A DNA stretch of 64,000 bases from the NCBI RefSeq assembly GCF_028882275.1, contig NZ_JARBUT010000018.1:1-64000 (forward strand). Reading direction: 5' to 3'. Origin of the DNA: Nocardiopsis sp. N85 (GTDB lineage Bacteria; Actinomycetota; Actinomycetes; Streptosporangiales; Streptosporangiaceae). A program made the translations under genes and the position numbers. Of the stretch, positions 26,439 to 34,619 are shown piece by piece. The notes beneath the pieces are model-generated. The model had not been told where the DNA came from, searched no databases, and saw only the letters and a program-made list of their open reading frames with translations. Positions within the stretch are counted from its first letter, which is position 1. Every line of letters starts with the position of its first letter.

Positions 26439-26909
26439 TCAGAAACGGACGGAGACGGTACCGGCGGCACGGTCGTGCAGCCCGCGGGTGTCGCGATCGT
26501 AGATGACGGCGGGGATGACCAGGCAGAGCAGGAGGGTGCGAACGGTCATCGACACGAACCACGGCCAGGAGCGCTCTCCGGTGGCCTTGACGCCGACCCC
26601 GACGAGGCGGCGGCCGACCGAGGTGCCGAACAGGGTGAGCAGCAGGATGTTCGACACCGCGAACACGACCATCGCCATGTTGCTGATCAGGGTCGTGGCC
26701 TGCTGCTCGTCGGTGACACCCGCGCCGATGAGGCCCGCGCGGTACAGTCCCCAGGCGATGAGCAGGGCGAGCGTCCAGTCCAGGATCAGCCCCACGAGGC
26801 GACGGCCGACGCCGGGCACCGATCCGGAGCCGTTCTCGGGCAGGCCGAGCCGGTTGCCCCGGTATCGGAAGTCGTCGGTCGCGGCCGCTCCGCCCCTGTC
26901 GTCGCTCAT
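26439..26909 (-). CDS. RDD-family membrane protein
   Basis: 156 residues. The RDD signature is partially conserved: [20 protein letters not shown] at the first helix, then two more hydrophobic helices and a terminal [16 protein letters not shown] proteins are small membrane proteins of mostly unknown role, some linked to ion transport. The ATG at 26909 has a TACCGT hexamer seven bases upstream (26917-26922), so the message may be leaderless. It points away from glnA, with a 400-bp intergenic region between them. Confidence 0.86.
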   Translation of the reverse strand: MSDDRGGAAATDDFRYRGNRLGLPENGSGSVPGVGRRLVGLILDWTLALLIAWGLYRAGLIGAGVTDEQQATTLISNMAMVVFAVSNILLLTLFGTSVGRRLVGVGVKATGERSWPWFVSMTVRTLLLCLVIPAVIYDRDTRGLHDRAAGTVSVRF

Positions 26910-26916
26910 GTCCTCA

Positions 26917-26922
26917 ACGGTA
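26917..26922 (-). promoter_or_regulatory. -10 hexamer TACCGT, leaderless start of RDD gene
   Basis: Ends seven bases before the ATG at 26909. A GAGG in the same gap could also act as a weak ribosome-binding site. Confidence 0.5.
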
Positions 26923-27159
26923 GCGACCCTCGTGAGCGTTTCCGACCCGCCCCACCCGTCATCCCGGGGCCTTCGGGCACGCCCCTCCCCGAGCCGTCGC
27001 CCTCGACGGGGCGTCCGGGCGCGGTTCCCGGGCGAACACGACCGACTCCACCGGAACGGTGGCGCGGAACACATTCGACTTCCCTGATGTCCGGTTTTCG
27101 CCCTGAACACGGTGGAATCACCGGGTCAGGCGGGGTGGTCTGCGAAAACACCGGGCTCC

Positions 27160-27197
27160 GTAACATACAGGAAACAATGGAGACATGGCACGGAAAT
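27160..27197 (+). promoter_or_regulatory. GlnR box upstream of glnA
   Basis: Four pentamers spaced by 6 nt: GTAAC (27160), GAAAC (27171), GACAT (27182), GAAAT (27193). The first pair fits the actinobacterial GlnR a-site/b-site consensus gTnAC-n6-GaAAC exactly; the second pair is weaker. It lies about 110 nt upstream of the glnA start. Confidence 0.7.
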
Positions 27198-27308
27198 CAC
27201 CCGCTCCTAGCTTCGACACCGAAGCCGGGAGACGCCGCGATGGTCCGACGTGGCCGCGATGGAGCGGGCGCGGACCCGTCGTCTCAGCCACCTGCACGGA
27301 GGTTCGTT

Positions 27309-28733
27309 TTGTTCAGCAGCGTCGACGAGGTGCTCGCTTTCATCCGAGATGAGGACGTCAAGTTCCTCGACGTCCGTTTCACGGACCTGTTCGGAGGCGT
27401 GAACCACGTTACCCTCCCGACCGAGAACGTCGACGCCTCGACGTTCACCGACGGTCAGATGTTCGACGGTTCGTCGATCCGTGGCTTCCAGGCCATCCAC
27501 GAGTCCGACATGCTGCTGCTCCCCGACCTGAGCACCGGCGTCCTGGACCCGTTCCGCAAGTACAAGACGCTGAACATGACGTTCTTCGTCCACGACCCGC
27601 TCACCCTGGAGTCGTACAGCCGCGACCCGCGCAACGTCGCCCGCAAGGCCGAGGCGTTCCTGCGCGGCTCCGGTGTCGCCGACACCGCCTTCTTCGGCCC
27701 CGAGGCCGAGTTCTACATCTTCGACGACGTCAAGTTCGAGACCCGGTCCAACACCGGTTTCTACGAGATCGACTCCATCGAGGGCGCCTGGAACACCGGC
27801 TCGGCCCTCGAAGGCGGCAACCGCGGCTACCGCCCCCGGTACAAGGGCGGCTACTTCCCCGTCGAGCCGGTCGACCACTACAGCGACCTGCGCTCCACCA
27901 TGGTCCGCACGCTCATCGAGTCGGGCATCGAGGTCGAGCTCCAGCACCACGAGGTCGGCACCGCCGGCCAGGCCGAGATCGGCATCAAGTTCGGCACGCT
28001 GCTCCAGCAGGCCGACCGCGTGCAGCTGTACAAGTACATCGTCAAGAACGTCGCCAACGAGGCGGGCAAGACGGCGACCTTCATGCCCAAGCCGCTGTTC
28101 GGTGACAACGGCTCCGGCATGCACTGCCACCAGAGCCTGTGGAAGGACGGCGAGCCGCTGTTCTTCGACGAGTCCGGCTACGGTCAGCTCTCCGACACGG
28201 CCCGCTACTACATCGGCGGTCTGCTCAAGCACGCCCCGGCGCTGCTCGCCTTCACCAACCCGACGGTGAACTCCTACCACCGCCTGGTGCCCGGCTACGA
28301 GGCCCCGATCAACCTGGTCTACAGCCAGCGCAACCGCTCCGCGTGCATCCGCCTGCCGCTGACCGGCTCCAACCCCAAGGCCAAGCGCATCGAGTTCCGC
28401 GTGCCGGACCCGTCGGCCAACCCGTACCTGGCCTTCTCCGCCATGCTGATGGCCGGCGTCGACGGCATCAAGAACAAGATCGAGCCGCCGGAGCCCATCG
28501 ACAAGGACCTGTACGAGCTGCCCCCGGCCGAGGCCAAGGCCATCAAGACCGTCCCGGCCTCGCTGGACGACGCGCTCAACGCGGTGGAGGAGGACCACGA
28601 GTTCCTCCTGGAGGGCGGTGTGTTCACCAAGGACCTCCTGGAGACCTACGTGGACTTCAAGCGCACCGAGGAGATCGACTCCCTGCGTCTGCGTCCCCAC
28701 CCGCGCGAATTCGAGCTCTACTACGACATCTAG
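27309..28733 (+). CDS. glnA: Glutamine synthetase type I-beta
   Basis: 474 residues. It makes glutamine from glutamate, ammonia and ATP as a dodecamer. It has the beta-Grasp N-terminus with [12 protein letters not shown], the catalytic barrel with [12 protein letters not shown] and the ATP site [16 protein letters not shown]. The adenylylation loop contains DLYELPPAE with Tyr402, target of the GlnE enzyme encoded just downstream. The start is a TTG at 27309 with a GGAGG six bases upstream; it gives the standard family length. GlnR-type regulation is predicted from the upstream box. Confidence 0.96.
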   Translation: MFSSVDEVLAFIRDEDVKFLDVRFTDLFGGVNHVTLPTENVDASTFTDGQMFDGSSIRGFQAIHESDMLLLPDLSTGVLDPFRKYKTLNMTFFVHDPLTLESYSRDPRNVARKAEAFLRGSGVADTAFFGPEAEFYIFDDVKFETRSNTGFYEIDSIEGAWNTGSALEGGNRGYRPRYKGGYFPVEPVDHYSDLRSTMVRTLIESGIEVELQHHEVGTAGQAEIGIKFGTLLQQADRVQLYKYIVKNVANEAGKTATFMPKPLFGDNGSGMHCHQSLWKDGEPLFFDESGYGQLSDTARYYIGGLLKHAPALLAFTNPTVNSYHRLVPGYEAPINLVYSQRNRSACIRLPLTGSNPKAKRIEFRVPDPSANPYLAFSAMLMAGVDGIKNKIEPPEPIDKDLYELPPAEAKAIKTVPASLDDALNAVEEDHEFLLEGGVFTKDLLETYVDFKRTEEIDSLRLRPHPREFELYYDI

Positions 28734-28786
28734 GTCGTAGGCACAGCTCCTCGGAGTGACGCGCCCGGTGGGCGCGCCCTCCTCCT

Positions 28787-28818
28787 CGGGGCCGGTATCC
28801 GCTCGGATACCGGCCCCG
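28787..28818 (+). terminator. Terminator after glnA
   Basis: Perfect 14-bp stem CGGGGCCGGTATCC / GGATACCGGCCCCG, 4-nt loop. Confidence 0.8.
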
Positions 28819-28913
28819 AACCGGTTCCGGACCATCCCCTGGCGAACCCAACGGCGGGAGCGTGTGGAGGTGTTCCGGCCCGCCACCGTGCGGTCCACCA
28901 TCGGCCGTGCGGC

Positions 28914-28919
28914 TACCGT
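28914..28919 (+). promoter_or_regulatory. -10 hexamer TACCGT, leaderless start of glnE
   Basis: Ends six bases before the GTG at 28926. Confidence 0.5.
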
Positions 28920-28925
28920 TGACGC

Positions 28926-31900
28926 GTGGCAAGGGACGGAAGAGACACCATGACGGCAGGCGCGCTCGCTCGGCGCGGGTTCAGTGACAGTCCGCGGGCT
29001 CTACGGCTGCTGTCGGGGGCGGGGCTGGACGCCTCCTCCGACACGGTCGTCATCGACTCCCTGGGGGCGGCCCCCGATCCCGATCAGGCCCTGCTGGGGC
29101 TGATACGGATCCTGGAGACCGACCCCGACCCGGCGGGGCTGCTCGACGACCTGCGCGAGGACCCCGCCCTGCGGGACCGCCTGTGCCGGGTCCTGGGCAC
29201 GGGAACCGCCCTCACCGACCACCTCGTGCGCCACCCCGGCGACTGGCGGGAGCTGCGCGGCGCCGACGCCGCCCGCACACCCGAACCGGAGGAGCTGCGC
29301 CGAGGGCTGATGCACACCGTGGGCGCCGACCCCTACGCGTCCACCCCCGTCGCCGCGCTCTCCGACGCCGACCCGCGCCATGCGCTGCGCGTCGCCTACC
29401 GCCGCCGGGTCCTGCGGCTGGCCGGGCGCGACCTGACCGGCCTGGTCAGCATGGAGGCCGTCGCCGCGGAGCTGTCCGACCTGGCCGCGGCCCTACTGGA
29501 CGCCGCCCTGGCGGTGGCCCGCGCCGAACACCCCGAGGACGCCGCCCGGTGCCGGTTGGCGGTCATCGGCATGGGCAAGTGCGGCGGCCGCGAGCTCAAC
29601 TACGTCAGCGACGTGGACGTCGTGTTCGTCGCCGAACCCGCCGAGGTCCCCGAGGGCGACGAACCGGTGGACGACCAGGCGGCGATGCGCTCGGCGACCC
29701 GGTTGGCCACCGCCATGATGCGGGTGCCCGTCGAGACCGACGCCGAGGGCACCCTGTGGGAGGTCGACCCCGCGCTGCGCCCCGAGGGCAAGAACGGACC
29801 GCTGGTGCGGCCCCTGGCGGGGCACCGCGCCTACTACGAGCGCTGGGCCAAGACCTGGGAGTTCCAGGCCCTGCTCAAGGCGCGCCCCATCGCCGGGGAC
29901 GCCGAGCTGGGCAGGGCGTACATGGAGGTCATCACCCCCATGGTGTGGCAGGCCTCGTCCCGCAAGGACTTCGTCGAGGACGTCCAGGCGATGCGCCGCC
30001 GGGTCCTGGAGCACATCCCCGCCGACCAGACCGACCGGGAGCTCAAACTGGGCCCGGGCGGGCTGCGCGACATCGAGTTCTCCGTGCAGCTGCTCCAACT
30101 GGTGCACGGGCGCGCCGACGACCGGCTGCGCTCGGGTACCACCCTGGTGGCCCTGACCTCCCTGTCCGAACACGGGTACGTGGGCCGGCAGGACGCGGTC
30201 GGGCTCGCCGACGCCTACCGGTTCCTGCGCCGCCTGGAGCACCTGTTGCAGTTGCGGCGGCTGCGCCGCACCCACCTGATGCCCGCCGCCGACAGCGCCG
30301 ACGCGCAGTCGGAGCTGCGCCTGCTGGGCCGGGCCCTGGGGTTCACCGCCGACCCGGTGCGGGAGCTGACCGAGGCGCGCCGACGGGTCGCCGCCGAGGT
30401 GCGCCGCCTGCACGAGAAGCTGTTCTACCGTCCGTTGCTCAACGCCGTGGCCAAACTGCCCGGTGAGGAGGCGCGCCTGTCCCCCGAGCAGGCCCGGGAC
30501 CGGCTGGAGGCCCTCGGATTCGCCGACCCGGCCGGGGCACTGCGCCATCTGGAGTCGCTCACCTCCGGGGTGTCGCGACGCGCCGCCATACAACGCACCC
30601 TGTTGCCCGTGATGCTGGGCTGGTTCTCCGACTCCCCCGACCCCGACGCCGGACTGCTCGGGTTCCGTCAGGTCAGCGAGGCGCTGGGGACCACACCGTG
30701 GTACCTGAGGCTGCTGCGCGATGACGTGCGGGTCGCCGAGCGCATGGCGTGGCTGCTGGGCACCAGCCGTTACGTCACCGAACTGCTGCTGCGCGCCCCC
30801 GAGGCGGTGGCGATGCTCGCCGACGACTCCGACCTGGTACGCCGCGATCCCAAGGTCCTGGCCACCGAGGCCGACGCGGCCCTGCGCCGCTACGACACCG
30901 CCGAGGAGTCGGTGTCGGCGGTGCGGGCGCTGCGCCGCCGCGAACTGCTGCGCACCGCCGCCGCCGACCTGTTGGAGGTCTCCAACGTCCAGGAGGTCGG
31001 CGCGGCGCTCACCGACATCGCCGCGGTGACCATCGACGCCGCCCTGCGCGTGGCCGCCGCCCGGGTCCTGGAGTCCGAGGGCGAGTCGCTGACCCGGGTG
31101 TGCGTGATCGCGATGGGCCGCTTCGGCGGCGGCGAGCTGACCTACGCCAGCGACGCCGACGTGATGTACGTGCACTCGCCGCTGCCCGGGGTGGACGGCA
31201 CCAAGGCGACCCGGCAGGCCATGGCGATCGTTCGGGAACTGGCGCGGCTGCTGGAGATGCCCGCCGCCGAACCGCCGTTGAAGGTCGACACCGATCTGCG
31301 CCCGGAGGGCAAGAGCGGACCGGTGGTGCGCACTCTGGACTCCTACGCCGCCTACTACGGTCGCTGGTCCCAGGTGTGGGAGAGCCAGGCACTGCTGCGG
31401 GCCCGGCCGGTGGCCGGCGACCCGGAGCTGCGCACGGCGTTCACGGCGCTCATCGACCCGATCCGTTACCCGTTGGGCGGCGTCGACGCCTCGGCGGTGC
31501 TGGAGATCCGCAAGCTCAAGGCCCGGATGGAGGCCGAACGGCTGCCGCGCGGCGCCGACCCCACCCTGCACACCAAGCTGGGACGCGGCGGGTTGTCGGA
31601 CGTGGAATGGGTGGTGCAGCTGATCCAGTTGCGGCACGCCCACGAGTACCCGGACCTGCGCACCACCGGCACCCTGGAGGCGTTGGGGGTGGCGGTCGCC
31701 CACGGGCTCCTGACCGCCGACGACGGCGCCGTCCTGGAACAGGCCTGGCGGTTGGCCTCGCGGGTGCGCGGCATGGTGATGCTGGTGCGCGGCCGGAGCG
31801 GCGACTCCCTGCCCTCCGACCTGCGGATCCGTGCGGCGCTGGCCAACGCCATGGGCTGCCGCAGCACCCAGGACGAGGAGGGCGTGTGGGAAGGGCCCGC

Positions 31901-31979
31901 CGAACAGTTGACGGAGGCCTACCTGCGCACGACGCGCCGGGCGCGGGCCGTGATGGAGCGGGTCTTCTACGACGACTGA
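28926..31979 (+). CDS. glnE: Bifunctional glutamine synthetase adenylyltransferase/adenylyl-removing enzyme
   Basis: 1017 residues with two nucleotidyltransferase halves. The N-terminal adenylyl-removase domain has GMGKCGGRELNYVSDVDVVF (about residues 215-235) and the C-terminal adenylyltransferase domain has AMGRFGGGELTYASDADVMY (about 720-740). Both contain the G-G-x(6)-S-D-x-D metal-binding signature. It switches GlnA off and on by AMP attachment to its Tyr. It is separated from glnA by a terminator. The last 13 nt overlap the convergent histidine kinase gene. Confidence 0.96.
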   Translation: MARDGRDTMTAGALARRGFSDSPRALRLLSGAGLDASSDTVVIDSLGAAPDPDQALLGLIRILETDPDPAGLLDDLREDPALRDRLCRVLGTGTALTDHLVRHPGDWRELRGADAARTPEPEELRRGLMHTVGADPYASTPVAALSDADPRHALRVAYRRRVLRLAGRDLTGLVSMEAVAAELSDLAAALLDAALAVARAEHPEDAARCRLAVIGMGKCGGRELNYVSDVDVVFVAEPAEVPEGDEPVDDQAAMRSATRLATAMMRVPVETDAEGTLWEVDPALRPEGKNGPLVRPLAGHRAYYERWAKTWEFQALLKARPIAGDAELGRAYMEVITPMVWQASSRKDFVEDVQAMRRRVLEHIPADQTDRELKLGPGGLRDIEFSVQLLQLVHGRADDRLRSGTTLVALTSLSEHGYVGRQDAVGLADAYRFLRRLEHLLQLRRLRRTHLMPAADSADAQSELRLLGRALGFTADPVRELTEARRRVAAEVRRLHEKLFYRPLLNAVAKLPGEEARLSPEQARDRLEALGFADPAGALRHLESLTSGVSRRAAIQRTLLPVMLGWFSDSPDPDAGLLGFRQVSEALGTTPWYLRLLRDDVRVAERMAWLLGTSRYVTELLLRAPEAVAMLADDSDLVRRDPKVLATEADAALRRYDTAEESVSAVRALRRRELLRTAAADLLEVSNVQEVGAALTDIAAVTIDAALRVAAARVLESEGESLTRVCVIAMGRFGGGELTYASDADVMYVHSPLPGVDGTKATRQAMAIVRELARLLEMPAAEPPLKVDTDLRPEGKSGPVVRTLDSYAAYYGRWSQVWESQALLRARPVAGDPELRTAFTALIDPIRYPLGGVDASAVLEIRKLKARMEAERLPRGADPTLHTKLGRGGLSDVEWVVQLIQLRHAHEYPDLRTTGTLEALGVAVAHGLLTADDGAVLEQAWRLASRVRGMVMLVRGRSGDSLPSDLRIRAALANAMGCRSTQDEEGVWEGPAEQLTEAYLRTTRRARAVMERVFYDD

Positions 31980-33076
31980 GCGCGGCCGGGCAGGCGCACC
32001 GTGACGGTGAGCCCTCCCCCTTCGCGCGGGGTGACGTCGAGCGCCCCCTCGTGGACGTCGACGACCCTGGCGACCAGGGGCAGGCCCAGGCCGTACCCGT
32101 CCCCGTCGCGTCGGGTGCGGCCCTCACCGCGCAGGAAGGGTTCGGTGAGCCGGGCCGCCCCCTCGGCGGTGTGCGCGGTCCCGGTGTTGGTGATCCGCAG
32201 TAGGGCCGAGCCGTCGCGGTCGCGGCCGACCGTGACCGACGCGTTCCCGCCCCGGACGTTGTGGCGGACGGCGTTGCGCACCAGGTTGTCGGTCAGGCGC
32301 AGGAGCAGCTCGTCGTCGCCGAGCACCGGGGCCGGGAAGGCCGTGAGGTCCAGGGCGACGTCGCGCTCGCGGGCCTCCTCCTCCGCGTCGGCGACGGCGC
32401 GGCGGGCGATGCCCGCCAGGTCCACGGGGACGGACGCCGCGGTCACGGCGTCGACGTCGGCCAAGCGCAGCAGCGCCTCGGTGAGTCCGACCGCCCGGGC
32501 GTTGACCGCGCCCAACCGTTCCAGCAGCACGGTGTGGTCGTGGCCGGGGTCGCGGCGGGCGACGTCGATCATGGTGGCGGTGATCGCCAGCGGGGTGCGC
32601 AGCTCGTGGGAGGCGTTGGCGGCGAACCGCTCCTGGGCGGCGAAGGCGTCCTGGAGCCGGTCGAGCATGTGGTCGAAGGCGTCGGCGAGACGTCGGAACT
32701 CGTCGTCGGGGCCGGTCGGGTGGATCCGGTGATCCAGCCGGCCGGCGGCGACGACGCGGACCGCCGCGTCGATGCGGTGCAGGGGGCGCAGCACCCATCC
32801 GGCCAGGAACCAGCCACCGGTCAGGCCGATCACGGCGAGCGCCGCCAGCACCCACAGGGAGATCTCCACCAGTACCCTCAGGATCTCCCCTCGGGCGGTG
32901 ATGGAGACCTGATCGCGCAGGCTGGGATCGTCGGTGGTCAGCGGGTAGGGAGGGATGAACCGCACGACGACGTACACCCCGACCAGGACCGCCAGTCCGG
33001 CCACGACCAGGAACACGGCGTAGCCCAGGGTGAGCCGCGACCGGGCGCTGATCCGCACCCCGGGGCGCCGGTTCAC
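31967..33076 (-). CDS. Two-component sensor histidine kinase (VanS-like)
   Basis: 369 residues. Membrane helices lie at about residues 14-38 and 68-95 around a short extracytoplasmic loop. Then come a HAMP linker, the phosphoacceptor H-box FAANASHELRTPLA, the N-box NLVRNAVRHN and the G-box GDGYGLGLPLVARVV. The GTG start at 33076 overlaps the response regulator stop (GTGA). The short sensor loop and the adjacent VanY-like gene resemble glycopeptide-responsive VanS systems, but the ligand is not known. Its stop lies inside the convergent glnE coding end. Confidence 0.92.
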   Translation of the reverse strand: MNRRPGVRISARSRLTLGYAVFLVVAGLAVLVGVYVVVRFIPPYPLTTDDPSLRDQVSITARGEILRVLVEISLWVLAALAVIGLTGGWFLAGWVLRPLHRIDAAVRVVAAGRLDHRIHPTGPDDEFRRLADAFDHMLDRLQDAFAAQERFAANASHELRTPLAITATMIDVARRDPGHDHTVLLERLGAVNARAVGLTEALLRLADVDAVTAASVPVDLAGIARRAVADAEEEARERDVALDLTAFPAPVLGDDELLLRLTDNLVRNAVRHNVRGGNASVTVGRDRDGSALLRITNTGTAHTAEGAARLTEPFLRGEGRTRRDGDGYGLGLPLVARVVDVHEGALDVTPREGGGLTVTVRLPGRAQSS

Positions 33077-33747
33077 CGTTCCTCCCCGGGGTCGACGAGG
33101 CGGTACCCGACGCCCGGGACGGTGATGATGGGGTCGGGGTCGCCCAGCGCCTTGCGCAGGTGGGACACCGTGACCCGGGGCGCGCTGGTGAAGGGGTCGG
33201 TGTGCTCGTCCCACACCTTCTCCAGCAGGGTCTCGGCGGTGACCACCGCCCCGTCCGCACGCATGAGCAGTTCCAGGACGGCGAACCGCTTGCGGGGCAG
33301 ACGCAGGGGCCGGCCGGCCCGGTGGGCCTCGCGCCGGTAGGGATCCAGGCGCAGGTCGCCGACCCGCAGGACGGGATCGACGGCGGCGGCGGGACGGCGG
33401 GCCAGCGCGCGCAGGCGCATCACCAGTTCCTCCAGCGCGAACGGTTTGGTGAGGTAGTCGTCGGCGCCCAGGGTGAACCCGTCGACCTTGTCGCGGAGCC
33501 GTCCGGCGGCGGTGAGCATGAGCACCCGGGTGCCGGGGTGGTCGCGGACCAGGACGGCGCACACGTCGTCTCCGTGCACACCGGGGATGTCGCGGTCCAG
33601 GACGACGGCGTCGTAGTCGTTGACCGCGATCCGTTCCAGCGCCTCGTCGCCGTCCAGGGCGATGTCGACGGCGATGGTCTCCTGACGCAGCCCCGTCTGG
33701 AGGGCCTCGGCCATGAAGGGTTCGTCCTCGACGACCAGTACGCGCAT
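33073..33747 (-). CDS. OmpR-family response regulator (VanR-like)
   Basis: 224 residues. The receiver domain has an acidic pocket (VVEDE), the phospho-Asp in AVVLDRDIPG and the Lys in LTKPFALEELV. The C-terminal winged-helix domain follows (SAPRVTVSHLRKALGDPD...VPGVGYRLV). Partner of the kinase downstream, with which it overlaps by four bases. The likely target is the 11-nt repeat in the divergent promoter region (33811-33852), which would couple it to the VanY-like gene. Confidence 0.92.
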   Translation of the reverse strand: MRVLVVEDEPFMAEALQTGLRQETIAVDIALDGDEALERIAVNDYDAVVLDRDIPGVHGDDVCAVLVRDHPGTRVLMLTAAGRLRDKVDGFTLGADDYLTKPFALEELVMRLRALARRPAAAVDPVLRVGDLRLDPYRREAHRAGRPLRLPRKRFAVLELLMRADGAVVTAETLLEKVWDEHTDPFTSAPRVTVSHLRKALGDPDPIITVPGVGYRLVDPGEER

Positions 33748-33810
33748 GGATGTCCCCCGTTCGGCGGGCCGCTCCCCCGGCGGTCCGGATCCGAGTCTAG
33801 GAGGACACCG

Positions 33811-33852
33811 TGTTGCGCGAGTGTTGCGCGATCGTCCGACACGGGCGCAACA
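33811..33852. promoter_or_regulatory. 11-nt direct repeats in the divergent RR/VanY-like promoter region
   Basis: TGTTGCGCGAG and TGTTGCGCGAT are tandem at 33811-33832 (10 of 11 identical). An inverted copy, GCGCAACA, lies at 33845-33852. Tandem 11-nt half-sites are the usual OmpR-family operator. These bases overlap an alternative VanY start frame, so they could be coding. Confidence 0.5.
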
Positions 33853-33917
33853 CCCCTCCTGGTGGCCTGGGACCCGTCGACCGGGCACGGGCCCGGTTCC
33901 GGAGCGAGGGGGAGACC

Positions 33918-34517
33918 GTGGGCGCATCGCGTCGGTTCGCGGCGATCGCCGCCGTGGCGGCCGTGCTGGTGTCGGGTGGTTGTGCGGTCGGGACCGCGGA
34001 GGGCCCCGCGGGGGACGCCGGCGGGGAGGGGGCCACGGTGTCGCGGACGCCGGTGACCCGGTTCACGCCGCTGACCGAGGACGACGGGTACGTGCCGGAG
34101 GGCGAGGGGCTCGACGTCGACGCGGACGTGCCCGCCTTGACGGGCCTGGACGCGGATCTGCTGGCGGCGGTGCGCGAGGCGGCCGAGGCCGCGGAGGCCG
34201 CCGGGGTCGAGGAGGTGGTGGTGATCAGCGGCTGGCGCAGCGAGCGGTACCAGGAGTTCCTGTGGGACGCGGCGGTGGACCTGTACGCGAGCGAGGAGGA
34301 GGCCCGCCGGTGGGTGGCGTCCCCGGAGGGGTCCGCCCACGTCACCGGGGAGGCGGTGGACATCGGCCGTACCGAGGCCGCCTACTGGTTCTCACGGTTC
34401 GGCGGCGAGTACGGGCTGTGTCAGACCTACGCCAACGAGGTGTGGCACTACGAGCTGGTGGTCGAACCGGGCGAGGAGTGTCCCCCTCCGGCCGACGACG
34501 CCTCGGTGAGGCGATGA
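33918..34517 (+). CDS. VanY-like D-Ala-D-Ala carboxypeptidase, probable lipoprotein
   Basis: 199 residues. A hydrophobic signal with candidate lipobox VSGGC (about residue 20) precedes a VanY/M15B domain. The zinc motif S-x-H-x2-G-x-A-x-D (SAHVTGEAVDIG) and the second motif EVWHYEL are present. Such enzymes trim the terminal D-Ala of cell-wall stem peptides. The GTG at 33918 follows AGGGGGAG; an alternative GTG at 33810 has AGGAGG upstream but gives a 36-residue extension in front of the signal. Divergent from the VanR/VanS-like genes. Confidence 0.86.
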   Translation: MGASRRFAAIAAVAAVLVSGGCAVGTAEGPAGDAGGEGATVSRTPVTRFTPLTEDDGYVPEGEGLDVDADVPALTGLDADLLAAVREAAEAAEAAGVEEVVVISGWRSERYQEFLWDAAVDLYASEEEARRWVASPEGSAHVTGEAVDIGRTEAAYWFSRFGGEYGLCQTYANEVWHYELVVEPGEECPPPADDASVRR

Positions 34518-34566
34518 GGGGACAGGGGACCCGGTGAACCGCCGGTCCCGACCCGGACGGGGGGGC

Positions 34567-34600
34567 GCCCCCGCGCCGAAGGAGGAGGGAGCGCGGGGGC
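34567..34600. terminator. Bidirectional terminator between VanY-like and amylase genes
   Basis: 10-bp GC stem GCCCCCGCGC / GCGCGGGGGC with a 14-nt loop between two convergent genes. Confidence 0.7.
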
Positions 34601-34619
34601 ACCGGTATCGAGGGGAGGA

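Noticed and set aside
33810-33917. N-terminal extension of the VanY-like protein from GTG 33810
   Set aside because: It has a good AGGAGG, but adds 36 residues before a normal signal peptide and would be translated from the operator-like repeats. Kept only as an alternative.
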